Assembly (NCBI RefSeq): GCF_020379485.1
Contig: NC_063446.1
Coordinates: forward strand, 21,540,610-21,604,609
DNA length: 64,000 nt
Source: Brassica napus
Taxonomy: Eukaryota > Streptophyta > Magnoliopsida > Brassicales > Brassicaceae
Direction of reading: 5' to 3'
How positions within the stretch are numbered: position 1 is the first letter of the stretch; every line of letters starts with the position of its first letter. Positions 1 through 12,241 of the stretch are shown here, in pieces. The position numbers were made by a program, and so were the translations under genes. The notes beneath the pieces are model-generated. The model made no database searches. It saw only the letters and a program-made list of their open reading frames with translations, and was not told the DNA's origin.

Positions 1-2040
1 ATTTTTGGAGTACATTTGTTAATGAGTAACACTATCATATACTCAGACAGTCATTATAAATAGCGTGAGCTGACCGTGGAGGGGAACTCATAGAAACAAT
101 AGAAAGACAATACATACCAAACTATACACAATAGTGTCTGGAAAATTAGAACTGTACACCTTAACTTGAGAGTATAATCATATGTTGTACATGTAAAGAG
201 GATGATGATGTTTCTTCTTAGTGATTACCCGATCAGCAAAATTAGCTAGTGGCGATCTAAAATGCGTGAGAGAAGTGAAACTGAATCCCAAAAGCTTAAA
301 CTGGAATGTGAATGTCCTTGCACACAGTATCTTGGTGGCATTGTGGGAGGGCCATCTCATGTGGGTCTTCGAACCTGCGTCAAGTATTTATGAATTATGA
401 GTGATGAAAGAGGTGGAAAGCTCTACAAAACTAAAGTATGATGATACAGAGGAAATGAAAGAAACTAACCTTATACAACCGTTTCAATACTTTCTCTACA
501 ACTCAGGAAAACTTCTTTCTAGAATATTTTTCTTTCAACAAACACATGATTAAGAAAATTTGAGATGCATATAAGAAGATGCAAACCCATTAACAAATTA
601 GCATATATCGAACCACAGCCCATGCAAGGTAGTTGATTAATCAAACGGCGGTAAATATTACTGAAAATAGGAAATAAAATGCAAGATCAGAAAATTCTAA
701 CCTGTTGTATCAGCATCCCACGGAAAAATCATATTTTGCTGAATAACCGATTTGCAAAACATAACAGTTCAGAAAAAAATTCACACCTTGAAGCAACCTT
801 TATCATCGTCTCATCCACCTCACAAATGGGAGCCATTGATCTGTCGCTCTGACAGAATGTCATCGGTGTATGTTGCTGTTGCGTTCAGTGAGCAACCACA
901 ATGATGAAACGATCTCGAAAGAAGCGCAGGTATAGGTGGAAGGGGTGAAAAGTGTCACAGATAAGGTGGACATGTTCACTCAGTCATAATGACAGAAGCG
1001 GTGGCCATTGAAACTTGTTTTCAGAACCATCATCCATGTGTTCTTCTTATCTGAGCTACTACCAATAAGTTTACAAAAAAAGGCCTTTGATTCATAAAGT
1101 TCACAACTTTCTTATGTATGTAACCAAAAAGAGTAGAGAGGAGCAACATTACCAAAGTTAAGTTATCGAGAGTAGAAGGCAACACACCAAACTCTCCCAA
1201 GTTCTCTGTTCAAGAACAAACTTTAAAGTTGAATATTTTGAAACGTTGAGCTACAAACATGAAATGAAAAAAAAAAAGCCAAGAAGGAACCTGGATCATG
1301 GGTTAGCCGAGGATTTGCATGTGGTTGCTTACGAATTGAGAGGGAGTGTAACAGTCAGTGATTATCCCGATGACCCTGTTTTAGAAATTCATGGACCAAG
1401 TTAGATAGATTCTTGCGTCAATCGAGGTGCCATTCACCAATCTGGCCTAATCGGAGTTTAGAAGATTGATCCACAAAGGAACTCCAGTCATCATTGATTC
1501 TCCGCTAAGGTTTGTCAAAACCCGGACTTCGACGGACGGTGGTGTTACGACTTCATGCCTTCAAGTGGGCGAGCAGATGGGAAGAAATAGCAGCCATTCT
1601 GGGATGACGAATTTGTGATGATTACAATGACTAAGAAGAAAGTGATGATCTTCACAACTCCAAACTCGCTTATTTATAGATCGAGATCTACAAACATTGA
1701 GATAAGAGGTGCATTGAATGAAAATTTGTGGGATGAGTGGATCGGTGATGTTAATGAAAACTTTAATATGGTTCACTGAATCCATTCGTTAACAGTACGC
1801 ATCGCTAACAACAAATTCAATGTCCAGAACATCTAACGATGCTTGCGGAGAAGACGAAGCGAGTCGGTTGACCTACAATCATGGGCTTATTTAATAGATA
1901 TTATGTGAGATAGAAATGATCAAGCCCATCACGTAAAAGATTAAACGAAACGGTGAGTTTAAGTCCCTTGTACACTTGTCACTCATATATGCTTCGAATT
2001 TGTGACATGGCATCATAGGTGGCGCGTTCCGGAGAGAGGA
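1..2040. other. No supportable gene
   Basis: No conserved domain was recognised. Short minus-strand open frames occur (178-360, 1561-1785) but have no family signature, and splicing them into a longer frame gives stops. The base composition is more balanced than the AT-rich DNA that follows, so a degenerate or non-coding minus-strand transcript is possible. I cannot support one. Confidence 0.4.
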
Positions 2041-2680
2041 AACTCTCTTTTATATATATAGATAGATACATATATATGTGTTATCAATTTTTAAAACATA
2101 ATAAATTTACGATATATATTTTTTCATTGAATAGATTGTTTCAAACTTTCACATGTATTTATATCTTCTTTTATATATATTTTTCGGATTATTATTTCAT
2201 TATTAAAATCGTAACTATATATATAAAGATTAGTAAAATATTGTTTTATTATCATATTCAAAAATATTGTAACATTTCACAAATTTAGAAAGTTTTTAAA
2301 AAATTAAACATTTAGTTTTTGTTTAATTTTTAAAATAAACTATATATTTTAAAATTTGTTTTCATTGGTTTAAGGTAGAAAAGATTAATCATTGTTAGAT
2401 AATATGATTTTTGTTATTTAAAAAAAATCTTTATAATTTTAAAAGTTACATCGACAAATATTTAAATAATTAACATATGGAGGTATAATATTACAAAATT
2501 AAATTATATCTATTTAATTTATACTATCTATAAATTCAATGGATCATCTATTGTTTAAATCTAATTATTGATAGCCCAATAAAAATTTCTGCTAGACCTA
2601 AAATTTAAATGATAAGATTAGAGATTGAATGTAACATGCTTTTCTTGGAATAAGTCCATTACGTCCATTTTTAAAAATAT
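2041..2680. other. AT-rich spacer, no gene
   Basis: Very AT-rich DNA with runs of TATATA and no open frame of interest. No terminal repeats were recognised. Open frames here are low-complexity Ile/Tyr/Phe strings typical of AT-rich non-coding DNA. Confidence 0.6.
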
Positions 2681-3535
2681 CACACATGAATCAAGGTTGT
2701 GACTTCTGTTTTAATATATAAGATTTTATGAATTTTGCTAGTATTTAAGTATTTTATTTTGTTTATCTATCATCTAATCTCTTAATTATTCATCAATTTA
2801 TCATGGATTTGTGTGGTTTTATGAAGATTACTGAGTAGAACCTAGTTTTTGGGTTTAGTAGATTAGGGTGATTAATGCTTGGTTGATGATGCTATGTGCT
2901 TAATTTATATGATCTTACCTTGATTGGTGTTTAATGCTATATTCAAGTTGATAACTCATAATCTATAGGTTGTTTCATGCGCAGAAACTGTTCGATGAAA
3001 TGATTGAATGAACCAATCAATGTGTTTTACTTGCTTAGTCAATGAGAGTTGATGTTAGAGATGTTTAGTGGATGTTAGGACTTGGAATTCATGAATGCTA
3101 GATGCTAATTAACCAGTTGAAATTGATGTTAAGATTTTGATTAGCATATATATAAGTTATTGCCACGAAAGTGAATTAGCTCAAATTAATGATATTTGGT
3201 ATAAATATTAACAATTTTTATTGTTTAAGCATCATGAGATGGTATTTGATTACAATAATCAATAACATTAATCCAAGAGTTTTTCTTTCTTTGATTTTCG
3301 TTAGTTTGAATTTGTGTTGACTTTTTGTTGACTTTTCCATTTTGCATAATTTAGATCAAAAATCTTCTTTTTGCATAATTTAGATCAAAAATCTTCTTTT
3401 TTTCATTGGTTAAAGAAGCTTGCGTTTTTTTAGTTTTATAAGTCTTTAGATCTCTGTGGATTCGAACCTAAAGTGCTATAGTGACATACCATTCGATTGT
3501 GGTATTGTTCGCACTTTACACACTAGGTTAATTGG
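2680..3535. repeat. LTR-like retrotransposon remnant
   Basis: The segment near 3450-3530 (a 'tctctgtggattcgaacct' stretch, then a short inverted-looking region and a 'gcactttacacactagg' end) resembles the 3' part of plant Ty3/Athila-type LTRs. No internal coding region or second LTR is visible, so at best this is a solo or truncated LTR. A direct duplication of about 29 bp starting 'tttgcataatttag' occupies 3341-3399. Assignment is from pattern memory only. Confidence 0.35.
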
Positions 3536-3769
3536 TACGTGATTAAATACATAAATTAACCATATAAGATTTGGGTTATATCGATTCGATTTGGATTATC
3601 CAAAATAAAAACAAATTTTTATAACAAAACATAAAAAATACTTAAATTAAATAGAATTAATCCAACATACATAAAATTGATAAAAAAAATTGTTATGTCA
3701 TGAAGCCAAACATTGTTTGTAAATAATATGCATTACCTTATAAATAGAGTAAACTTGTTCTTTCAATAC

Positions 3770-4075
3770 AAGCAAATTATGAAGTACTTATTTACAGTTA
3801 ATTGGGTATTTAAGGTATATATTTAAATTATATTTATTTTATATATCATATCAACAAAAATATAAATTGAATATTTGAAATACTTATTTATTTCAAATAT
3901 TTTTATTTATTAATTTCGGATTTTTCTGGTTATCCGTTCAGATTCAATTAATAACACTTCGGGTTCAAATATGTTTTGTACCATATTACAAGATCTGTTC
4001 GGATATTTTTACACTTCGGATCGAATAACATGTCGGTTTTTCGGTTTGGGTTCTGGGTTTTACACCCATCCATAA
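3770..4075. repeat. Dispersed repeat with TTCGG-rich 3' half
   Basis: This stretch matches a second copy at about 30720-31030 in order and content: an AT-rich half, then a half containing 'ccgttcgga', 'aatatgttttgtaccat' and a final 'cgggtt' block. The two copies differ by many substitutions, so it is an old dispersed repeat, possibly part of a degenerate DNA transposon. No coding capacity is seen. Confidence 0.5.
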
Positions 4076-4254
4076 GTTTTACATGGCATCAATATCTTAT
4101 ACTATTATTTGCGAAGTAATTTTGAAAAAAATTTACTTTTACACTTTCTATGGTAACACAATTCAACTTTACCACCAACCAAATGACATTTTCATGCACA
4201 TCACATTCATTAATGTGCAAGAGAATAAACTAACCTTACCTTATCTTCAACCCA

Positions 4255-4425
4255 TCATCCTCTTTCTCTCTCCCGTCATCCACCTTCCCTCTCTCCCATC
4301 GAGATCCACCTTCTCTCTCTCCCATCGAGATCCACCGTCTCTCTCCGTCGAGATCCACCATCTCTCTACGAGACGTCGTGTTCCATCATCTCTCTCCATC
4401 AGGATCCATCGTCTCTCTCTAACGC
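4255..4425 (+). repeat. CT-rich minisatellite
   Basis: About six imperfect units of roughly 23-24 bp built on 'ctctcccatcgagatccacc'. They lie just upstream of the DUF1985-type exon and could be the pyrimidine-rich leader of the same decayed transposon gene. The frame 4083-4562 runs through them as a Ser/Leu/Pro/His-rich peptide that does not look like a real protein. Confidence 0.6.
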
Positions 4426-5022
4426 AGCCAGCAACAAAGCGATTACAGAGAACCGAGATTCAAAATCTCTATAATGTCGACTCATGTACGAGATTCACAA
4501 CTTGTAAGTCTCGAATTTGTGTATTTTTTATTTTCTTCTTTCTGTTGTCAAAAAATAAATGACGGTTGGTTCGATGATGAACATTGAGTTCTTAAAAATC
4601 TAGGTTCAAGTAATTTTAGGATTTGCTTCCTTCTGTTATCCAAAATACAAATAAGGTTGATTTACACTTGTCATTTGAATAGTTCTGGTTAAGATTAAAA
4701 TTTTGGATAGTGAACATTGCATTTTACAGAATTATAATCCCTTATAAATCTTGATTTCAGGATATTGTTAAAAGAACAACTCAACAATTTATAAATCTTT
4801 ATAAAGAAGTTTTTAAACAAGAGTTGATCGCATATGTCTATAAAAATATATATAAATGTGTGAACATGAGAAGTCTTGTCTTTTATTATCCTATATTCTT
4901 TGTAAGACGATTACCGAAATACATGAACATTATGATTGGATAAAGTATCTTTAGAACATGATTAAAAGTTAATATCATCTTTTTATTTCGTTTTGTAGTT
5001 AGATAGTAATGAATTTTGCACA

Positions 5023-5277
5023 TCTTTGAGATTGCCTCCGAGGATTTATCAAGCTAGAACAGAACCACCAGCCAATCCAAAAGTGGTTATCCAACATTCA
5101 AATATGGATTATGTCTATAAGATAGATGATATATTAGGAAAGGAAGAGTTTGCTCAGATAGAGAACTCTCACATTGGAAGCATTGTGAAGCTGGACAAAA
5201 GGACTAGCGTTCAGTTTTCAGAGGATCTGTTCCATTGTCTCATGCAACGAAGAATTCTGAATATTATGAGTTTATGA
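5023..5277 (+). pseudogene. DUF1985-type exon of a Mutator/Ulp1 transposon gene (remnant)
   Basis: The translated segment (about 84 codons) begins LRLPPRIY and continues to a DLFHCL motif. This fits the N-terminal DUF1985 domain found in plant proteins that also carry a Ulp1-type cysteine protease and are often encoded by Mutator-like elements. Only this exon is recognisable; no protease domain is seen downstream on this strand. The last codons fall inside a 250-300 bp tandem repeat, so the exon end has been multiplied as non-coding DNA. I read it as a broken transposon gene rather than a host gene. The family call is from recognition, not a search. Confidence 0.5.
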
Positions 5278-5995
5278 TTTGGATTTATGGCTCTGCTTTA
5301 ATTTAGAAAGTTAATATGCAAATTTGTATTTCAGTAAATTTATAACACCTTATTAAAAATGGTTTATAAACTCTTATAAAATCAATCGAGTTTGACTTAT
5401 AATTCTATGTAAATTAATTTATACTTATAATCGGTATAAAATAATGTAAGGATTTATACAACTATCTTTTCTACGGGTATTTGGTGAACTTTATTTGTAG
5501 AATTCTGAATATTATGAATTTATGACTTGGATTTGTGGCTCTGCTTTAATTTAGAAATTTAATAGGTAAATTTGTATTTCAGTAAATTTATAACACCTTA
5601 TTAAAAATGGTTTATAAACTCTTATAAAATCACGAGTTTAGGATATACAAAGGCCTATTTATAAATACTTATAATTCTATGTAAATTAATTTATAAAACG
5701 CCTATATATAATATATAAAGGCTTATAAATCGGTATAAACTAATCTAAGGATTTATACAACTATCTTTTCTACACGTATTTGGTGAACTTTGTTTGTAAA
5801 TTCTGAATATTATGAGTATATGACTTGAATTTATGGCTCAGCTTTAATTTAGAAAGTTAATAGGTAAATTTGTATTTCAGTAAATTTATAACACCTTCTT
5901 AAAAATGGTTTATAAACTCTTATAAAATCAATCGAGTTTAGGATATACAAAGGCTTATAAATCAATATAAAATATTAATAATTATTTTCAAGAGC
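5248..5995. repeat. Tandem repeat, about 250-300 bp unit, three copies
   Basis: Units begin at about 5248, 5500 and 5800 with 'gaattctgaatattatga', followed by 'ggctctgctttaatttag' and 'aacaccttattaaaaatgg'. The first unit overlaps the end of the DUF1985-type exon. Units two and three carry small indels. The array appears to have arisen by local duplication inside the decayed element. Confidence 0.8.
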
Positions 5996-6985
5996 TCATA
6001 AAATTCATAAAATCAGTTCTAACCATTATCTATGTTTTTGAAAGCATAAATTCTCTATTAAGGTTAATAAACAAAATTACTTACGATATATAAAGGTTTA
6101 TATAAAGTAATTAGCCAAAGCTTATAAATGTGTTATATAAACAAATTATAGGAGTTATTAAGGGGTCCCAGTTATTAATTACTTACAAACAGTTTATAAA
6201 AATCAGATATAAGATCTTATAAAACAAAGAATTAGAATTAGAATTTATAGAGTCCTATAAATAATCAAAAAAACTTATAAATATGTATAAAATAATTTAT
6301 AAAGTCTTATAAATAATATATAAAGGCTTATAAACTTATATAAGGTAGAAAGTAAATGTTAAAAAGATCTTGTAGCATATTGGTTTAAGCTTCTTACTAT
6401 TACTAACCCTGTCACAAAAATCTCACCTTTCAACTCTAAACCATAATGTAAATTAATTAACCATAGGGATATAAATGTATATTTACCCTTTAATGAAACT
6501 TATTTTTGTAATTTTCCTAAATGGAGGTTCTCTTGGTGAAAAAAAACTAAAAAAAAGCATAAACTGGTTCACAGATTATAACCCCTTATAAAACTCAGAT
6601 ATTATAATGGCTTATAAAGTGTTTCAAAATTAGTGATAAGAAAATAATGTATTTGAAACAAAATTAATATATTACACATTTATATTGTAATGCATAAGGA
6701 ATTTATAAAAAACAATGCATTAGAATTATGAAAATTCACTTATAACCCATTGTAAATTAAACTCAGTTATATGATATTATAAGGGTTTATAAAATAAGTA
6801 ATAAGAGTTTATGAAACAAAAAAATAAACAATTAGTACATGCTTATAAATTTATAAGTATTTAATCAAGACTTATAAAAATGTGTCACATAACAAATATT
6901 ACATTGGAGCCCATAAAAATACATGGGCCTTTTTTTTTACTAAAATAATGATATATAAAGACCAATAGTAGAAAACGCGTTATGC
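5996..6985. repeat. AT-rich tract with recurrent TTATAAA words
   Basis: The word TTATAAA or a one-base variant recurs every few tens of bases, often as 'cttataaa' or 'gtttataaa', continuing from the tandem repeat before it. There is no open frame. It looks like diverged intron or spacer sequence of the same decayed transposon. Confidence 0.6.
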
Positions 6986-6989
6986 GTAA

Positions 6990-7105
6990 GGAGATGTGAT
7001 ATGGTCTAGTGGTAAGATGAGGTGCATTAATCCTTCAGTTTATCTACGGGTTCGAGTCGAGATTCATACAATTATCCCGCAGAAAAAATCATCATCATCA
7101 TCACA
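6990..7105 (+). mobile_element. tRNA-derived SINE (probable)
   Basis: An RNA polymerase III A-box-like 'tggtctagtgg' near 7003 is followed about 45 bases later by a B-box-like 'gggttcgagtcg', then an AT-rich body ending in an (ATC)n tail at 7088-7101. This is the architecture of a plant tRNA-derived SINE. The cloverleaf is not complete, so it is not a tRNA gene. Target-site duplications were not identified with confidence. Confidence 0.5.
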
Positions 7106-7469
7106 TTGTTTGTAAAACAAATTGAAGACAAGATTTTTGAATGATAATGTGAATCTTTTCCCATGCTTTATCTACCACGTCTACTAGAAAAAGATGATAA
7201 TTTTGACTTTTCATATCCATATAACAAAAACATGAAACATGTACATTAAAAAATAAAATTTATAACCCATTATAAGACTTTGATTAAACTCTCATGTATT
7301 TATATTAAAGAAAGCTATATGTACTTTATTGCTAACAAGACTATTTGAAGGAGAAATAAGACTATTTCTTATACGCATATGTTGTATACCAGATACTTCA
7401 TCAACTCTATGAATGTTGTTCCATTCAGTTTCAGGGTGTGTTTGTGTTCCTCTCTAAGAAATTAAACAT

Positions 7470-7471
<2 letters not shown>

Positions 7472-7525
<54 letters not shown>
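7472..7525. repeat. (TA)n microsatellite
   Basis: Uninterrupted AT dinucleotides for about 27 repeats, followed by a run of T. Confidence 0.95.
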
Positions 7526-7533
<8 letters not shown>

Positions 7534-7667
7534 TTTGTAACAATATATTTTCTTTTATAAAGCATTATAAAACCAAATCCTTATTTAAATTTTTTTAATA
7601 AGTACGTCACAACAATTTATAAAACTTTATAATTATGAACATTAAGGTAAGAGTTTTGAAAAGTACC

Positions 7668-8310
7668 TCAAATGCATTACTACTTCCAACAATAGGCGAA
7701 TCATGAGTACTAGAAATTTCACCATCTCGTGTCTGAATCATGTTTGACATAATCAATGGTAATATTTGTGCTCCTCTCTGAAACATAAAACATAAAGCTA
7801 GTAATGAATCTTGTACACATATTTTATAAGGTTGTTGTAATCATTAAAGTTGTCATAAATACCTGAAAGAAATTTCTACTTCCAGCAATAGGCAAATCAT
7901 AAGTAATTAAAACTTCATCTCGTGTCTAAACCATATTTCATATAATCATTGGTAATATTTATGTTTCCCTCTGAAAACATAAAAACATAAGGCTAAATAT
8001 ATAATAATCTTTTAAATTTTTTTAATAAGGCCTTATAAATATAAACGTTGTAATAAATACCTCAAGGAGGTTACTATTTCTAGCAATATGCAAATCATGA
8101 GTAATTAAAACTTCATCCCGTGTCTGAATTTCAAAACATTGGTGATAATTGAGTTCTTCTCTAAAACATAAAAAAAAAACATAAAACTAATAGTCATTCT
8201 CCAAAATACATAATTATTTTTATAAGGTCTTATAAATACAAAAGTTGCAATAAATACTGGTAGGGCATACTTCCTACAATAAGCAAATCATGAGTACTAC
8301 ATACTACCTT
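7668..8310 (-). pseudogene. Triplicated degenerate exon of a transposon gene
   Basis: Read on the minus strand, 7668-7782 forms a candidate exon bounded by a TTTCAG acceptor and a GAG/GTACTT donor, open for about 37 codons (includes LPLIMSNMIQTRDGE). Two diverged copies of the same exon plus flanking intron lie at 7862-7980 and 8061-8165, with a stub at about 8257-8310. Copies two and three carry stops. Exon-intron units repeated like this are typical of decayed Mutator genes with DUF1985/Ulp1 products, but they lie on the strand opposite to the DUF1985-type exon at 5.0 kb, implying an inversion or two elements. Confidence 0.5.
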
Positions 8311-8702
8311 GTAAAATAACTGAAAACTCTTATAAACGAAAATGTTAGCAAAGAGTTTCATGTAGTTACCTTAATGGTTACACATAGATAAAGGCCTCCA
8401 TTCTCTTGAATTTTGTTCATACATGATGTTACTTGATGATCATTCCTAATAAATACTGGAGGAAGCTATTTTGAACCAAAGTTTAATTTTGAAGGTGAGA
8501 CATAGCTAAAATTTACACTGTTTTTGTTGTCATGAATTCTAAAATCTTCTAAACAACCCCAATCAAATCATTGTAGATGATATCTTCATGAATCATGCTA
8601 AGAGAAGATCTTCGTTCATCATCGACTATTTAATCCCAGTTAATTCCATTTATTAGTTTCCATTCTCCACATATAAAACACATTTCGATCATCATAATCT
8701 TA

Positions 8703-10416
8703 CTAGGATGCTGGCTCCGCGCAAGCGCAGGGATTTAGTTGTAATTTGTAAATGATGTTTTGGTATGTCATAGTGACACAATAGACAAAGTTACAGTATC
8801 TCAAATTATACCTTAAGGAAAAATTACGTAAAGAATACATCATAACATTTGAAATCAATAAAACTTTGATTATTGTTTATTTTCATAACTTTTTCCAAAG
8901 TGGAATTGGAACATCGAGTTTTTGATATATCAAATGAGAAGCCAAAATCTATAATATAACAACAACATGAAGCATTTCATGATAAAAAAAACATCTATAT
9001 AAGCTAAACTTAAGATCTCATTAACCTTATCCATTTTGTTCCCAAAACACTGCTTGTAAGCAACAAAAGTTGCTTTGGACTGGTAACTACTGATAGTTCC
9101 TAATATGTACAGAACATGATCATGATTTGAGTGTTTTTGTCATAGCTTCACGTAGCATTAACCAATTATATTGTAGCTTCTATGTTAACCCTTTGTTAAA
9201 TCTGAATGAAGTTGCCAATGATACCAGCAACTGTGAGTTTTTGTACCAGACTTGACCTTTTAATGAGACAGCTAGAAGACAAAAAAAAAATCAAATTTGA
9301 ATCAAATTTGATAATTGAAAATGTGTGAGAAAAACCTTTGCAAGACCAAAAAGGCACAGATGGAGGGATGAGTCAAAGAGAACACTAAGCTTTCTTCACA
9401 GCAATCAAACATGATCACATTTAGACTTAACCACTTACCAAGCAAATCACATAAAATTGTAGCCTTGTATGCCGCATTCCGCATCTCTATCTCCTTTAAC
9501 GCTTTCTCCTTCCTTTCCTTACTCTCTTTTTTTTCTCCAAACTCTGACTTATGTTTCATGCTCCGGTTTTTTTTTCTTCTCTACCTCAGGCTCCTTCCTT
9601 GGAGGCACAACTATTTTATCCTCCTAATCCACCGCTGCTTCACCTGACTAAGTCCTAAAATTAACATTTTAAAAAAATCCAATTAAAGTTTTGAGATTTT
9701 GACGGTGTCTATGGATCTCCTACCAAATATTTACGAAATCGGGCATTACCTTGAAGAATCTGTCGTTAGTTTCTCCTACATCTCCAGCCATTGGAAAGCA
9801 TCACCAAATGGATCCGAGACGAAATGGATCCGAGACGGCGTTTGGATGGATTCATTGTCTGCCAAACATGATTGTACTGCTTTGATCGATGTAAAGCCCA
9901 CTCGTATAAATGTTGACGACGTCCTAGAGCTGATTCAAACAAAGGCAAATATGTTTTTGCCATGATAAGGGTATGGATTTTACGATCTGAGGGAAGAGTT
10001 ATAAGGGTATAAGTAGGGATCTAGATATCATCGAGCCGGAGGGGGGATGTGGAGGGTCCGTGGGGATCTTGAATGGAGGATTTATGGGAGAACATTGAAG
10101 TACCAACACTCTCATCGGAGGCGTTATGCGGGAGGAGTTGGGGGGAGAGGAAGAGAATCGATACGGCGATTAGGGTTAAGGAGGATGAGTGATTTTTTTA
10201 AGAGAAACGGGATCGAGACGACGATATAACACGACCCGTATCAAGACCGGCTCTGGATTGGGCTGCGAAATGGTTTAAATGGGCTGGGAAGGTAACTTAA
10301 CTTTTTTATTCCAAGCCCAGTCCGCAATGACCTGGCAGATTGATTGGTGGGAAATATTTATGCCCATGTGACACCCCTTAAAAGCTCCAAAATTAGCCTC
10401 TTTTATATAGTAGTGA
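8703..10416 (-). mobile_element. Non-autonomous Helitron (minus orientation)
   Basis: The left edge reads CTAG preceded by A and followed by the hairpin 'ctccgcgcaagcgcagg', the reverse complement of a Helitron 3' terminus. The right edge 'ttttatatagtagtga' followed by T is the reverse complement of a 5' terminus starting TCACTACTATATAAAAG. A on the left and T on the right fit the A/T insertion site. No Rep/helicase gene is present. The interior is less AT-rich and includes pieces that look captured (9302-10230). Confidence 0.65.
9302..10230 (-). other. Gene-like fragments inside the Helitron, possibly captured
   Basis: Minus-strand frame 9302-9559 contains a Lys/Glu-rich stretch ending in CDLLG directly before a GTAAGT donor, which looks like a real exon end. 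Minus 9766-9963 and the GC-richer 10000-10230 (a minus ATG near 10125) resemble the 5' end of a gene. I do not recognise the source genes. Helitrons commonly carry such fragments; without a parental match this is an inference from composition and splice-site context. Confidence 0.3.
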
Positions 10417-10715
10417 TATGGGGATAAGAGAAGGAAAAATATATTCAACACAAAAGTACTCAAAGCAGGAATGATCAACAAGATATATCAGAAAACGATA
10501 ATATATAACACTGTGTTCTTCATTGATATATATTTATAAGGTTTAATAAATTTGAGATTTAAAAACTTCATGAGAAAATCTTAGTCTTCCTTCTCAGAAA
10601 CTGACAATCAAGCTAAAATTGCAGAAAGAGACGAAAATCACCATATATTATCCTCTCACCTTTGTTACGCGTTTGTGGTGAGAGATCTTGTTCGTTTGAG
10701 CTTGTAGTCTTCATC

Positions 10716-10850
10716 AAATCTCGCCGGAGAACTCGGCAACGTCGTCCAATCTCGCCGGAGAACTCGTCAGCGTCGTCCAATCTCGCCGGAGAATTCGTCA
10801 GAATCTCGCCGGAGAATTCGTCAGAATCATCGAATCTCGTCGGATTTGAT
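10716..10850 (+). repeat. Minisatellite of about 30 bp, four units
   Basis: Repeats of 'aatctcgccggagaactcg' plus a 'tcagcgtcgtcc' spacer; the later units are shortened. The frame through them (10662-10895) is Arg/Ser/Glu-rich and repetitive and is not accepted as a gene. The flanking DNA (10417-10715, 10851-11600) holds no gene that I can see. Confidence 0.75.
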
Positions 10851-11602
10851 CACCGAAGAGAATTTGATAGATTTTTCAATTTGGGAGCTCCTTAAATCGT
10901 GGGAGAATGAAGCTAGGTTTATTTTTGATTAGTTAGGGGTACAATGGTATTTTACCTATTAAATTTTTAATGGTAAAGTTGGTTAAGGTATAAATGAAAA
11001 GTGGTACAAGAAAAGTAGTACTTTTGACAAATTCTCAGTACTTTTTCGCAACGGAGCTCTCATGTTAAAAGTTAGAGCGGTTAATATTGTTTATACCTTT
11101 AATGAATAATATATATATTTGCTAAAAAAATAAAAATGAATTTAATTTTCTCATAAGATAAGTGATTAAAATTAATAATATTAAGAATTATCCAAAATTT
11201 AAAAAATATATTTTAAAATCAAAAGATAATTCTTATATATATTGTGTTCATATCCAAAAAAGTATTTTAATAAAAACATAACTAAATATTGATTTTATAT
11301 AATTAAAAATATAATTTTGAGTGGTTTATAAAACTTAGTTATTAGTAATGAATATACTGTAAACCAATTTTCAAAATATTATAATACGTAAAAAATTTCA
11401 AATGAAAACATAAATAATAAATTATCGTTATATTTTAACTAGTAATGCGTATATTAATAAGTAATTAAAATGTTTAAATTCGCGTGGGCGGACGAAATAC
11501 CTATTGAAAATAAATATGTTTTCAACTAAAACTAATAGCATTTAAAACTAAGGCTTACCCCAATCCTAAACACATTGAAAGCTGACCTAATAAAATATGA
11601 TT

Positions 11603-11797
11603 TTTAACGTTAAAACTCCTCAACTAAGTTTGTTTTGGGCAAAAAAAATACAAACTAAGTATTTAACGAAAAAACCTCTAAACTAATTTTATTTAATGAA
11701 TTAAACCCTAGCAGATTATAATTACCATTACTACCGGTAAATATTTAGTTTAGAGGTTTTTACATTAAGTAAACATAGTTGAGGAGTTTTACAATTA
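11603..11797. mobile_element. Foldback MITE
   Basis: Arms 'aaaactcctcaactaagttt' (from about 11612) and 'aaacatagttgaggagtttt' (ending about 11793) are inverted copies. Inside them is a second inverted pair, 'aaacctctaaactaa' and 'ttagtttagaggttttt'. The whole is a nearly palindromic element of about 190 bp. Target-site duplication and superfamily were not determined. Confidence 0.7.
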
Positions 11798-11799
11798 AA

Positions 11800-12241
11800 A
11801 ATAAAAAAAATCAAAATTTTATAATATTATCTAAAAATTAATAACTTAAATTTTCAAAATTAGTATTTTTTATTTTATTTTTTAAATATATGAGTTTGAT
11901 GTATTTTTAACATCAACATTATATATGTATAAATTACAAATATAAAAACCCAGAAAATATAATAAAAATTATCTACAAATTGGCACAATGTTCTCTGCTT
12001 ACAGTTAAGGTCCTTTTATGTTTCTTGGGTCAAAATTAAAAATTCTCAAATTACTATTTGGGCACAATGTCTCTGCTTTTTTTATTCCTTTCAGTTTATC
12101 TGGGCAAAATGTAAAAATTCCAAAATACTATTTGGGCACAATTAAGGTCATTTTTTAATCTTTTTACTTAGTGGGTTCGTGGAATGATGTTATTTAATCC
12201 ATTGTCACCATGTTTATCGTTAGTTATATATCTCATGTTCT
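11800..12241. other. Spacer upstream of the first F-box copy
   Basis: AT-rich DNA with three imperfect copies of a short 'tttgggcacaatgt' block between about 11980 and 12150. No exon 1 of the F-box gene is found here. The segment therefore marks the truncation point of the following copy. Confidence 0.5.

Noticed and set aside
4083..4562. 159-codon plus-strand protein
   Set aside because: Half is AT-rich low-complexity and half is the translation of a CT-rich minisatellite.
5248..5995. CRISPR-like array
   Set aside because: Repeats are long, imperfect, AT-rich and directly adjoining, with no unique spacers of constant length, and the genome is eukaryotic.
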